Shown here: one piece after another, positions 24,011 through 37,500 of the stretch
Layout of the letters: each line of letters begins with the position of its first letter
How positions within the stretch are numbered: the first letter of the stretch is position 1
Origin: Antitrichia curtipendula
Taxonomy: Eukaryota; Streptophyta; Bryopsida; Hypnales; Leucodontaceae
Assembly (NCBI GenBank): GCA_951230915.1
Contig: OX579636.1
Location: 30,253,567 to 30,317,566, forward strand
Reading direction: 5' to 3'
Length of the DNA: 64,000 bases
The notes under the pieces: model-generated
Databases searched by the model: none
What the model was told of the DNA's origin: nothing
Seen by the model: only the letters and a program-made list of their open reading frames with translations
Program-made: the position numbers and the translations under genes

Positions 24011-24981
24011 CTAGTCACTACAATTTTGTATGAATCAAAATTTAGTGGAAATTCTTGAGAATGGAACTAAGGTAGGAAGCTCTGAAATGGAGCAGGCATT
24101 AACAACGGACCCTACAAATGGTTGTGAAATGGACATGAGTTGGTTCTATAATTGATATGTATAGTCATTGAATGAATCAAGGAAAATAGCATTATCAATT
24201 GCAAGAGCCAATCATTCGCTTTGCTTTCTCCATCTTTCTTCATAATTGCAAGTGAACTGTTTATAGAAGACCTAGGATCATAAATAGGGACCTATGACCC
24301 AACTTGTTTGAAAATTCATAAGTAATTCAAAATGCTTGAAAAAAATACAAAACCACTTGGGTTAGATTCATCATCTATTTCTCTTTGCCTGAAAAATAAG
24401 CTAAAATTATTCCCGTCCAATGAAATACACAAAAAAAGGCGGACCAGCCCTTAGATGTGCCATTTCAGAGCCTCCTACCTTATGCTTAACCATCACTGCT
24501 ATGGACAAATCATGCCACACCATGCAGGTGAGCAAATTTGAAAGGAGTTTAATATATATGCAAAGGCATTATCAGAAATTAGGGGCAGTGCACTGGGCTA
24601 GCACAGGAAATGCGTTTTGTTGGGACGCATTTTTCTTGCCACTGCTCTGCTGCAATATTCTGAATGATTTCCAGGCTATACTATAACCCCTTTTTCCGGG
24701 TCCTTTATAGGGGAAGACTCATCCACAATCGAAGATTTCCCCCCCCCATGCCCAAACTGACCAGAAGGTTTGGCATGCAGCAATTGGACCCCCAGGCACT
24801 GGCACTCACAATTTCATAATGATTATATTCACATGCTCAAGTGCACAAACACATCAAGTTACCCTTAAGGTGTAGTAAAACATTTCTGTGATTGTGTGCA
24901 CTCAACGTGGCAGACCTGGAGAGAGCCATTTCTTGTTGTCTTGTCTCTGACCGATGATATTATGGAACTAGTATGTAGTGA

Positions 24982-25017
24982 TCTCATGTAAGTCAGTTAA
25001 TTAAGACTTACATGAGA
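24982..25017. repeat. Perfect 13-bp inverted repeat with 10-nt loop
   Basis: TCTCATGTAAGTC (24982-24994) and GACTTACATGAGA (25005-25017) are exact reverse complements around AGTTAATTAA. It may be a small foldback or a protein-binding palindrome; no gene abuts it. Confidence 0.7.
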
Positions 25018-25085
25018 CTAGCTATCTTTCGCATGCTTATCACAATTGACACCTAGAAAATTTTAATATGGAATGGCAGCAGCAC

Positions 25086-25232
25086 AGGCCTGCACAAGGG
25101 TCTCATAATGCATTCTCAGTGTCAAAATCCCCCGTGAGTTCCACTTTCCCCGGTGTGTTGTACACTGGGAACACCAGGGAAAGTGGAACTCACTGAGAAT
25201 GCAATATGAGCCCCCTGTGTTGTAGGGAGCCC
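25086..25232. repeat. Imperfect hairpin of about 70-bp arms (MITE or small-RNA precursor-like)
   Basis: AGTTCCACTTTCCCCGGTGT (25138-25157) pairs with ACACCAGGGAAAGTGGAACT (25171-25190) with one mismatch. The stem continues outward through CATTCTCAGTG and its complement CACTGAGAATG, after a 15-nt bulge on the left arm. The size and shape fit a plant MIR-like foldback, but a MITE is equally possible. Confidence 0.55.
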
Positions 25233-25850
25233 AGCCAAGGACTGAAATCCACACAGTAATTAGTTGATAGGATATTTGACAAGAAATGAATTATAAATAA
25301 TTGTGTACTCCAATCCCTCTCAAGGTCCTAAGCTAGCGTGTCAGTCAGTGTCAATAGAGAAGCTGAAGCCAGTATATTCCAGTGAATATATATAACCATA
25401 AATATTTTGCCTAAACCATAAATTAACTCTAATTACTCCAAGCTTGCTTCCGATGCTCGTGATCAGTTCATTCACGAAGAATGCAGGACTGTGCGGCGTC
25501 AGATCGTCGTTTCATCGATGGGCTTGAGAACTCCCATCGGTGATCGACTGCTTTGATCGAGTGAAAGGAATCGACAAGCAGGCATGCGAGTCTCGTGAGC
25601 CATGGCGTTGGCCACGCCGGACATGGGTAATGATGGAAAAAGCTAAACATTGTCTTTTTCGTTCAGTAGGTTGGCTTTCGACGTTGACACAGTAATTGGT
25701 CGACCGGGGCCTTCCACGTACGTCTAGCCTTCGCTGTGAAAAGAAATCTGTCGAGGCAGGTGCATGTGTAACTCGTGCGCATTTCTGCTACTTCGGCAGG
25801 GGGAGGGAGTTCATTGACCTAATCTTCTAGAAGTGAATGTATGGACAGTG

Positions 25851-25858
25851 TATATATA
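25851..25858 (+). promoter_or_regulatory. Candidate TATA box of the lectin gene
   Basis: TATATATA lies in a stretch of more even base composition, about 1.28 kb upstream of the candidate first coding exon. A plausible leader-intron donor (TTTTGGGTGAGT near 25972-25983) and an acceptor (ATTTTGCAG ending at 27076) fit a spliced 5' leader. There is no transcript evidence. Confidence 0.35.
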
Positions 25859-27133
25859 CGATTACACAGCAACTTGCGAGTTACACAGTAACTTGCGAGT
25901 TTATACTTTGGAGTACCTCAGCGTATCGGCGAATTCGACCTCACTGCATTACATTGTCGAGGAAGCTTGTTTTGGGTGAGTGGCTACCCAAATAGTGTGC
26001 GATGTCATTGCGCTGCATACATGTGTAGGTTAAATGTTACTAACTGGGTTTCATTGCCATGCATATATGCATGTCGATCGATCTTTAATTTGACTGTTCA
26101 ATTTGTCTGACCGCGATGTATACGTACATGAATGCATGTTTTGGTGGGAAGTTGAATGTTTCTCTTATCGTCGTTCGGTTGTCGATGGTAATGGGCTGAG
26201 AATATATACACGTACGATTTTAAGATTTTAGGGCAGTGCGACGTTGTTCATGGTGTTCATGAGGAGAGAGCAAACAGTTCACGTACCTCGCGGGAACTAC
26301 GCCTGTCTTGGCAGCGGCACTTTCCTTCAAATTGGTCTCCATGCCGTGCTGCTTCGAAACTGTACCGTCGTCCATGAAGAATGCTGTGTAGGGCACACTT
26401 TTGAACCTCTCACTCTGTTGTTTGATAAACAAGTGACTGTCTTTCAATTGGAATTAATGGCTAAGTACTGCTACATTGCTGGTATCTTGCAGGTGTGAAT
26501 CAAGGAACATGGTCCGATGTACAGTTGAAGAACTTTGCAAGTAAGTAGCAATCGCCATTGAAAAACGAACACTAATGACTCGTGTGCATAGTGGCTTTCG
26601 ATTGACCGTAGAGACTCGTTAAAATATTACGTTGTTGCAAGCTATGGCGCAGGGTCCAGTTTGAAGTTGATTTATCATTATATCTTCTATATGTTACTTG
26701 TTAGTGAAATTTATGCATTGCTACATTTATCACAGCTAGTTTCGATCGAGACTAATGTTCAAACGTCACTTTCCTTATCTGCAGCTACTCTGGAAGGGGT
26801 CGTCACGGTCACTGAAACCAACCAGCAAGATCGAAGTCTTCCAACGAAGTCGTCACTTTGCTGTTTGGGCATTGTTAGTTCTGCGTTTGTAGATTTGTGT
26901 TCTCATCTTGTTCAATTTCTGTCAATACTGTTCTATCGTTGTGCATATCGGTGTTTGTAGTGCTTGTCCGTAAGATCTATCTTTATCTAATACCTAATCT
27001 GTGTTTGAAGCGTGTGTTAATTACTGTAACGAAGGTTGACTGTGGAGATGCAGCTTCTTTCAGGATAATTTTGCAGGTGTGCAGACTAGTGTAAAAACTT
27101 GTTAAAAAAAAAAAAAAAGCGACTTCAACGTGT

Positions 27134-27340
27134 ATGGGAGCACACTGCGAGTGTCTCGATTCCAGCGAGAGAAGCTACGGGCGATCCCCGAGCTCCAGCA
27201 AGTTTGGGCGATTGCTCTCTGCGCTACCGTTTTGGGCGGCATTTGCTGGAATTGCTGCAGGCGGCTTGGTGATTGTAAAGATTTTGGGTCGATCCTCGGG
27301 CTCCTCTAGTCCCGTGAAGGAATCAGACCGTGACGTACCG
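27134..27340 (+). CDS. Candidate exon 1: short membrane-anchor N-terminus of the lectin
   Basis: ATG at 27134 opens 69 codons that end exactly at a strong donor (CCG|GTACGT) in phase 0, the phase used by every jacalin exon downstream. The peptide has a Ser/Arg-rich start, then a hydrophobic stretch of about 19 residues (FWAAFAGIAAGGLVIVKIL, about residues 33-51). A basic, Ser-rich segment follows (GRSSGSSSPVKES). It looks like a single membrane span or signal anchor. Jacalin-related lectins normally lack one, so its link to the lectin rests on phase, strand and position. Alternatively it is a separate small gene, and the lectin starts at ATG 28708 or 28720. Confidence 0.5.
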
Positions 27341-30300
27341 GTACGTACACTATTAACTCTCGATGCCCTCACAATGCTCATTGCCATGCACTTCCTGTGC
27401 AACACAGGTTAAGGTGGGTACCCCCGAAACTGCCACTTTTTGCTACTGAGCCTAGTTACAATGATTGAATTGGTCGAATTTTCATATGCTCTTGTTGGCA
27501 AGTGAAAGGAGGTTCCAGCGCACCAAAGAATGGGACATTTGGATACTATACGCAAAAGTTATTAAGGAACAAAGTTTGGTTCTAAAACCGTTTCTTCCAC
27601 ATAGGTACAGAATTAATTCTGGAGATGTACAGAGGGTATAGATGGCGGTTTAAGGTCACTGGCACTTTAAGAGCATACTACCTTAGTGTAGATTATATTA
27701 TTAGTGTGAGCCACTGTTCCTGGAGAGAATCTGGAATTTCTTTGGTGTACAACATGCGCACTGCATGTGGCTACAAATATTTCCTCCTAAGGTGAAAACA
27801 CCCATTCCCGTCCCTGTACCTTGCCATGGACCCTAGACTCACCCAATTATGTCCCTAGACTTTAGTTAATCCGTCAGCCAAATGCTTGGCTTTAATTGGC
27901 TGACATATTTGAAGGACACTTACCAATATCTGACTGGCTTAAGAGCTGATTTCCGCAGGGTTCAGTTTTGGGTGCACCTACATGACGGTTCCAGTGATCT
28001 AGAGACCCACAACTTTGAAAAATCATAGAAATTACATATGACATCCGAAAAATCTAATTTTTTTTTGGAAAATTCATGATTTTCTCTCGCTAACATCAGA
28101 AAATTTTTATTTTTTTGAAATGATGCCTCCAAGTATGCTGAATTCCTTAAAGTGACGGTTTTGGGTGCTTCCACCTTATAGGAAGGGAGTCCTTCCTCAG
28201 GATAGTCTTCCTGGATGTGCAGCACGTGCACCATCCAAAAGTAAATCCTCTTTTGGGACCACCATCAAAGAACCATCATGAATGAATAGTTCTTTGGATA
28301 AGGAACAAGTGGCCAACACTACACTAGATGCAATTGCAATAATGTTCACCTGTAGGGACACCAATATATGATGTTCATGATGATACTTTCTGAATGATGT
28401 TTAAATTGCTATATTTCTCTTTTAAAGGCAGTTTAGTAACAGTTTTATTATCACTTGAAGGATTGAGAGATCTGTAGGAATCTGTTTTGTATTATAAAAT
28501 ATGAACAACTCAATTTACTATTATAGTATAATTTCTTATTACTAATTTAATTAGTATTCAAGTACTCATGTAGGAGCACTTTTGATTGTTTTCAGATAGA
28601 ACTTCTGTCATGAATTCTTCACCTTGTTTCCTAATAAATAGATTGGGGTGATTAATTGTAACCTGCCCTGATCAATTGGGATGATTAATTGTGTGCAACG
28701 TGAATGAATGACTCAGAAGATGGACGAGCCTGACCAGAACATGGAAGGAATTGTGCCCTGTGGTCCATGGGGAGGAGCAGGAGGAACCCCATTCAATGAT
28801 GGGACAGGCGACATTGTGGAGATTCAAGTCACTCACAACGCAGACCATGTGCTGGGCTTGGAGACCAGCTACAATCGAGGGAATGCTCCTTTCAAAGCTG
28901 GCCCTCATGGCACTAGTGGCGTTGGCGGGCAGATCTCCAAGGTAATGAAGTAACAAATTCAATAATAAATAAGATCCTTGCAAAGCTTCAATTATGTCAG
29001 ACTTAATTGACTTTCGATCCTCAATGGAACTGAGATGAGTAGACGACGTAATCAACTTACTTGGGATTTGACTGAAGAAGGTATTGGTACTGTCATAACA
29101 ACTGACACTTGCAACGAGTCACAAGTTCGTGTACCAATGTAGTGCCATCCTGTCCAACTTCATGTTCACCTCCACTGTTGGGTTTCCTGGTTTGTTTTCC
29201 TTAAAATTTCAAGGGAATGGACACTTTTCTAGCTTCACAAATTAGGTGTTTTGTTTTGTTTTATTGTATTTTATTTGGTTGGAGGTAGGGAAGAGGATTT
29301 TTCTTTTCAAGGGATAAGTTAAAATAATATGTTGTGGTCATGGTCAGAATTAGAAGTTTGCCCTCAAGCCATTGTTGAATTTTTTAAATTATTTTTCTAC
29401 ATAAAAGACAAGTGTAAGAAACCGCAAGAGCAATTGAAATTGCATTTTTTCAACAAAGTATGAATTTGTTATGAATTCTTGAAGTATATTGCCCATCATG
29501 ACCTCAAAGAGTCTCTATATTGCTCCAAATCCAACAAAAAAATATATCCATAATAATCATCTTACTCAACTAAAGCAGTAATAATATTTTTTGATGCAAA
29601 AGGCCTAAAAGTCACTTCCTAAAATGAATTTACATTGAAAAGTTGAAAGTTACTAATCGGGCTACTAATCGTTTCATTAATATTAGCTAAGACATTAATT
29701 GAGGCCCAAAATCTCTCGTTTACTGACCCTGTAATGGAATGGGGGCGCAAAATCTCTTATTTACTGACCCTGTAATGGAATGGGGTCATTCAGCTATAGG
29801 TCTTCTAATCGCAATGGGCTCTTTAAGCTTAGCGAGAAGAAAATTTAGCATTTCTACATTTTAATGTGTGATATGTGGAAACCAGTACTTTACATAGGGT
29901 CAGATTTTATTAACTTTTTGGTCAACTTTTTATTTTCAGTTCAATTTAATAATTTTGTTACATGATGGATTATGTGTTTATAAAAAGTAAGCCAGACCCT
30001 GGTAATCTCTTAATTTTCTTTAAAATTAATTTTAATTTTTTAATATTTTTAAATTAGAAAAAATATTTGAAGGTTGCTCATTATTAAGGTTTCTAACCAT
30101 TTTTACAATCATTTTAATTTTCATCACGGTTATTCTTTTGAATAACACAATATTTGACTTTTGGAGGGTTCTCAATTCAGCATAAAAAACAAAAAGTTCT
30201 GGTTAGTATTTAGAGATGATAATAATTTATTTAAGAAATTAAATTCAAGAATTAAGTAGTTTGAAATGAATGTTATATATCAAATTAGTCACTAAATATT

Positions 30301-31511
30301 TTTAAATATTTCTATATACCAAATAGTGAAGGAAAATAATGCTTTGTTTCATTCTCTATCAATAAAAAGGTCTGATTTCTTTTTCTATTTAGACTAAAAT
30401 CTAAGACATTCTGTTCAGTTTTTTGTAAACATATATTCATTTTTTCATTTAATAAATTATCTAATTATTTTAGATAATTGAATTTCTTAGTTTATTACTG
30501 TTTGTTTAAAAAAATTAATAATTTATTGGCTTAAGAGTTTTATCTGAAGTATAAGAATAGAAACAAATTATATATAAAATAATTACAACTCCATTAATAA
30601 CTACTTATAAAGATTTTTTTGGATGACAATTCAGCATAAAAAAAACATAAGTGGTTAGTGTTTAGAAATAATAAATAAATATTTTATTTATTTAATACAA
30701 TAAATCAAGAATTAATTTGCTTCATTTTTATTTATAAAAATTCGAATTTCTTTGTAAAATTGTCTAATTTTTTTTTCTATTTAGACTAAAATTAATACAT
30801 TTTTTTTCTTTCTGTAAATGAGTATTCATTTTTTAATTTAATAATCATCTCAAAAAATTAGATAACTGAATTGTATTTATTTATTCATTTGCTACTTATT
30901 TCAAAAATGACTGCTTTAATTTTTTATGATTGATCTGAAATAAATTAAAAAATTCCAACGTCAATAATAGCTACTTTTAAAGAATTTTTTTGGATCACAT
31001 CTTTTATTCTAATTTTTAAGTCAAAATAGTCTATTAATAAAAATATTTTATAAACAAATATTAAATAAGCTCTTTAGGTCACGAAAGATTAACATGACAA
31101 ACAACTAGCTTTCAAGTATGAAATATTCATTTTCATTTTAGTTATTAAGGTCCTATTTGTCCTATTGAAACATTTGAAAGTATAAATGTTAAGCTTATAA
31201 TTGCATCATTAACAAATAAAAAGTTACTTCTTTATTTGCGAGATAAGACAAATACTGTCAAATTATAATCGTTGGAAATTGTTTGGCTTTACACATAAAA
31301 TACAAATAACTCCAACTTCATATTAACAAGAATTACTAGGAAACAAATACATATTTTGAATCATTTGTGGTTTACAATATTTTTCTACTGATGTTAAAAA
31401 TAAATAAAAATATTCTACAGCTACGTAATTTATTAATTTGAACCTCAAAAAAAGCAAAAAAAAGGCTCAAATGGTATAATCCTTTGTACATTGAATATGT
31501 ATTTGAAATAA

Positions 31512-31574
<63 letters not shown>

Positions 31575-34500
31575 TTAGGAATATATAGAATTTAAAGAAG
31601 AGTGGAATTTCTCCAACCTTAATTTGATAGTAAATGAATTGATTTTTTGGTTAGTTTCAGTGTTTGGGAGATTTTTTGAGTTTTATCAATTATTTTCTTT
31701 TAATTCCCATCTTGAAATATTTTTCTAAGTAGTAGGTCCGATTTTTTCTTTAATTTTTATTCTAAATAGGAATTTCATAGGTATTTTCATTGGTTTATTT
31801 TTAATGTTTTCAAATTGCAATTAGATTTTTTCTCAATTCCATCGGCTAATAATGAACTAAACAAAGGTTCTTCCTAAACAATCAGTTGGTTTCATTTGTA
31901 CAGATTGTATTACAGTACCCCAATGAATACATCGTGCAAGTGATAGGAACCACCGACAAATTGGCCACGATCCAAGCTCCAGTGGTCTTGTCGTTGACTG
32001 TGATCACCAACAAGCAGTCATATGGGCCATATGGAAAGGCCACCGGAACAGCCTTTGCAAGCCTCCCTGACAGCCGCGTGGTGGGATTCTTTGGTAGGGC
32101 CGGCACTTTGCTAGACCAGCTAGGTGTGTTAGTTCATCCTTCCGATACTTACTTGACCACAACAACGACAACAATGTCTTCTTTTGACGTGGTCAAAGAG
32201 GAAGAGGAGCCACTTCGGATAGAGGGTCCTTGGGGAGGGGAAGATGGAGCTGCATTTCATGATGGCCATGGTCGGGTGGTAGAAATTGTAGTGACCTATC
32301 ACAAGCACCAAATTAATTCTTTGCAGGTGTCGTATGAACATGGTGTGCTTCCATTTCAGGGGCTAGTGCGCGGCGTCCCTGCGGGGAAACAAACAAAGGT
32401 ACGTGTGTTGAAGTATTCATGGCCTTCTAGGCATTCTTGACCCCTTACAGTGACTACCTTTTTTCCCATTATAGTGGTCATATTAGGAAGGTATCAAACT
32501 GTAAAATTAGCATGCAATTGTCATATGAAGGAGGCAATTGAAAATTCAATGTTGATGTATTTCAAAGAGTAATGTGTAAATGATCACAGTGAAATACCAG
32601 TGCATAATTAGTAAAATAAATGCAAGCAAACAAATAGTGTTTGGAAACACGCAATACTAGTACACATAATGCAATATTAGTATACAATACTAATACAAAA
32701 TATTAGTATTAGTACACAATATTGGTACACAATACTAGTATTAGAATTTTAGAATACAACTACCAGAATACAATGTATAATACACAACAACATATAATAT
32801 TAGTTTATAGTATATACAATAAATTATTAGGATACAAATGCAATACAATACACAATGCAACACTAGTGACATATGATTTGTTTGCTTTTTTCTATTATCA
32901 CAATTATTTATTTAGTGAAGTCACATTAATGAATATAATAGTCACAATATGGACTTCACTTCTTGACTAGGGGCATCCATTTTCAATAATCTTGTTATAA
33001 TATAGAATTTGTCATACTAAAGTATATCATATAAAGAGGATAGAATCCACTACTTAGTTTGATGCTTTATGTTGAATATTTAGTTAAAGTTAAAAAAGCA
33101 AAGGCAACAAATGTTTAAAAAATATATATTCCCTCAAATTTTTATTATTTCCGTACAATTTCCAAAAAAATTCTAGCATTCCATCATCTATATTTAGAAT
33201 TATATGTTGTTGGTATAAATATCTGATTACTATAATGGAGTTCTTGAAAAATTTTAGTTGCATTTTTAATATTATAATAGTTTTGATCCTAAGTTTAATT
33301 GTCAATGTAGATGAAAAGTTTGAAAATGATGTAGAGTTATGGCTAATGTAGGAGCTAGAAAATGAGAATGCTTTGTTCATTTGTAACCCTAGATTGAAAT
33401 CTTGAATGATAATTTTTCACTTTCATTTATCAATTGTTAAATTTCTTTTCAAATATTTAAATCATTTTTGCACATCTAGAATACATTAGTAAGCCCTATC
33501 TTCTAATACCAGTGTTTCAAAACAAAGAAGCAACAATGACCCTAGGTCTTGCAATTTTAGCTTGCTTCATTAAACATGTGGATTCACTCCTTTGTAATTA
33601 AGTGGACCATGTCGATTCATAAGGAGATTTAAAAGGGAGAGTACATAATGAAAATGTGCATAGAATATTCTATTGGATATTTTCAAATGAATTTATAATC
33701 CCTTTTTTTTCTTAAAATTAATGTAGACTTGATCTCTAGTGAATTAGCAACACCCTATCTTTGAATTCATGTAGTTTTCTAAATGAATGTACGTAAGCTC
33801 CCTGAGATTCATCATAACAAATTGGATCATAAGTGTAGATTGTAGTTGCTTGGTTAAATAAATAGTTGGATTACAGTATTTTCAACATGAATACTTATGC
33901 AATGAACTTTAATGTTATTTATCTTATAATGAATTATTGAATTTGAGTATAATCAGGGCTATAATAAATATTTATAATACAGGTACACTATAATCATGGA
34001 AGATTTTTATAATATAGACAGCTATAACATAGGTGTATAGCCTCTTACACTCATGTGCACATGATTCTAGGCCCATATAATAACAACTGTGTAGTAAGGA
34101 GAACTTTGTTAGTAAAAATTTACTAGACTAGTATGTGTTAAAAGTGGATTAAAAAACCCGACCCCAAGTACTCACTTGTGTATTGGTGGTGTGTGTCTAT
34201 GTGTATAGATTTCATTCCGTCGTCCAGAGGAGTATTTGATTGAAGTGAAGGGAACTACAGGAAAAGTCTCAGGGCATGACACTATCACTTCGCTTACGTT
34301 TATCACCAACCAACGCCATTTTGGACCTTTTGGTGGTCATGCAGGGAAAGCATTTGAGAGCTCTTTAGGTAGAGAGGTGACTGGGTTTTTTGGCAAATGT
34401 AGTGCTCATCTTGATCAAATTGGGGTCATCACAAGGTCTCCTGGGCATCTTGATTCCGTAGTAGTCCAAGGTCCTTGGGGAGGTGATCATGGTTCTCAAT

Positions 34501-37500
34501 TTTGCAGTGGAAGAGGGGATCTCTCAGAAATCTATGTCACGTTTACCAAAGCTCACATTGTGGCCTTGCAAGCCACCTACTGTTTTGGCAAAGAAACAAC
34601 CGACTTTAAGAGTGATTGTTGGGGTGTCAAGGATCTAGCTCAAACAGAGAAGGTAATGTTATATGAATCAAAGTCCAGAAAATGTTCATGTGCAAGATCA
34701 TTATAAACCAAAATTTGATTAATTTTCATAGAAAAAATAATATCATTTCCATGTCTAAAAAAGCCAAGGTTCATTTTCATATTGGAATTAAGTTATCATG
34801 GATTTCTTGAAATACATTAGAAAAACTTTAGTAACTTCTCAATTGAAAATCAATATCATAGAATGCCTATAAATTCTTTAGTAAATTCTGAATTTTTTGA
34901 TGGATGCCTGTAACAGGTGACTTTAAATTTTCCTGATGAGTTCCTTATCCAACTCAAGGGAACAATGGATACTGTGAATGGGACTAAGGTGGTGTCATCA
35001 TTGACCTTCATCACAAACCAAAGAATTTGTGGTCCCTATGGTTCAACATCTGGAAGAGCCTTTGAGAGTACACCTAGTAAAGTACTGGGCTTCTATGGAC
35101 GCTTTGATTCCATTCTTCACCAAATTGGAGTCATCACTGAGATTTCTTCTGGAATCCAATTCCAAAAGTCATTTGGGAAGACAACTGTCATCGATACTTT
35201 TGATTGGAATGAAGTTTACAAGGAGAGTGCTAGATATAGCACACAAGATAATGTTGATTTCATCACTACACAAGGACCTTGGGGAGGGCAAGGCGGTGCT
35301 TCGTTTTACGATGGTAGAGGTGACATTTTTGAAATTGCCATCACTCATACGGAGAGCCAAATTCTGTCATTTCAAGCTAGTTATGAGCAAGGAGGTGTTG
35401 AGTTTCAAGCTGACAATCATGGAGAGAAACCTAACGCTATAGCAACGGTAACTTTTATTATTTTCAATTTATCTTTCAATTTATATGCAATTGTGTGTAT
35501 TGATATTCCAATTATATGCGGTGATGAGCTTAATCTAAAAATTGGATGATTTTTGTAGGTCAAATTGGATTTTCCAAATGAATACTTGGTCCAAGTTCAA
35601 GGAACAATGCGGATTGTTCACCAAGAAAATGTCATCAGTTCATTGACTATCATTACCAACAAGATGACTTACGGACCTTATGGATCTGAATCTGGAAGAA
35701 GATTTGAAACCTCTTCTGAAGGAATTGTAGTAGGATTTTATGGCCGAGCTTCTCCAACTTCACTAAATCAAATTGGTTGCATAGTAAAGATGCCAAATTC
35801 ACCTGACAACAAGCCAAGTTATGATACCAAATACCCTGTCAACTCAAATGTTTTGGTTATTTCGCAAGGGCCTTGGGGAGGTTTGAGTGGCAAAGAATTT
35901 TACGATGGAAGGGGCGACATTGTAGATTTGAACATCAGTTACAACAAAAGTCTAATCACCTCAATTCAAGTCGGCTATGAGCAAGGAGGTACAAATTTTC
36001 AAGCACCTCTACACGGTAGAGAAGGTGCTCAACATGTCAAGGTGTGCAAACCCTCAATCCATGCATTCATTGTCTTAGCATTTGTTAAAGATACAAGAAG
36101 TCATAGCCTTGATTAGGGTTAGGTCTAAGGTTAGACATAACTCTGTTTATTGAACTGTATATAATAACATAATTTATCAAAGAACCATTAAAAAAATTCT
36201 TGATTGAAATTCCGAGTACTTGGTTACATTGAAGGCTTCAAATTATTTACTTTATTATTTACAACTATACATATTAATCATCTTTTGCTTTCACCTTCTA
36301 AAACTTTAAATAAAATAATCAGTGTTAATAGAAAAGCAATTTTAAACCTCTTCAAGCATCATGCACTTAAAAATTAAACTCTCCATAATCATTTATAAAG
36401 TTTCAAATGGAAACTAAAAAATATATGACATAAGGGTCTTAATTAAAACAAACAATCATTTTGACAATTTAAAACTATTTGTACAAATAAAAATATTATC
36501 TATGAATTATAAATTTTATTCTCAATAATATGACCTAATATAAAAAATTTATTGCATTTTTGCAGATCAAGTTAGATTCCAAAGTAGAGCAAGTCCTTCA
36601 ATTAAAAGGGACAAGTGGAATGGTCGAAGGAGCTCCAACAATCACATCCCTCACAGTGGTTACCAACAAAACCACATATGGGCCATATGGTGGAGTTCGA
36701 GGTAAAAGATTTCAAAGCTCCCTACAAGCAAAGGTGGTTGGGCTCTTTGGCCACTCAAGTAGAATTCTCCACCAAATTGGAGTCATAACAACTATTTCTG
36801 CACCACCAGACAATGGATATTGTAATCAATGTACAATGCCATATCTATACTACTGTGGTTGTACCGACATCCACCTACCTCTGCCAAAATCACTAACCCA
36901 TGGACATTCAAATCCAAAGCATCATCAATTGAACAGCTCCAACAACCTTGTTGAAAAAGAATCTTCAAAAGCCAAACAAACGCATCCAAACAACAAGCCA
37001 GATGATAACGTCTCAAAAATGACAAGACCAGGGGCATCAAGCTCAGAACTCGATGGAGTCTCAAAAAAAACTATTACGGTATACGCCCCTTGAGAGCTTA
37101 AGATCACATTCTTTATTGCATGCAATCATATCATTCACACCGCTACTGTGCGAGTCCAATAGTATTGAAATTCCTATAGACAAAAATGTTGAGAAAAAAA
37201 AATTGACAAGTCGGTCTAAATAAACAAAGCATGGACTTGGAAATATCCCTTGATGTGATGATGTGGACTAAATGTAGGGCCAAAAGGAGGAACCCAAAAC
37301 ACCCCCTCCAACAACGCAGAGTCGTCCATCGACTCCGGTGGATCCATCTCCAGCTAGAGTTGCTGTTGAAAAGAAGGACGCCACGGATTCCAAGCACTCA
37401 CCAACCACCAAACCAACACCACCAAGCGATAAGCGCGATGAGTATGTCCCCCATGGGTCGACACCAAGTGCAATGAGCACGGGATGGGTTGGAGAAGCAT

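Larger units (their letters stand above)
28942..31903 (+). other. Large intron between lectin exons 2 and 3
   Basis: 2,962 bp, AT-rich, GT...AG ends (GTAATG to TTTGTACAG). It holds a 41-bp tandem duplication, a diverged duplication of about 450 bp and a TA microsatellite, and no recognisable gene. Confidence 0.8.

Noticed and set aside
26244..26498. An 84-codon frame upstream of the lectin gene
   Set aside because: It has no recognisable domain and no matching splice phase. It more likely belongs to the non-coding leader or its intron.
37231..37476. Alternative sense frame in each monomer encoding an Arg/His/Gln-rich peptide
   Set aside because: It runs through the proposed splice acceptor, and its frame differs from the phase shared by all jacalin exons. 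It is best seen as an overlap of the real linker frame.
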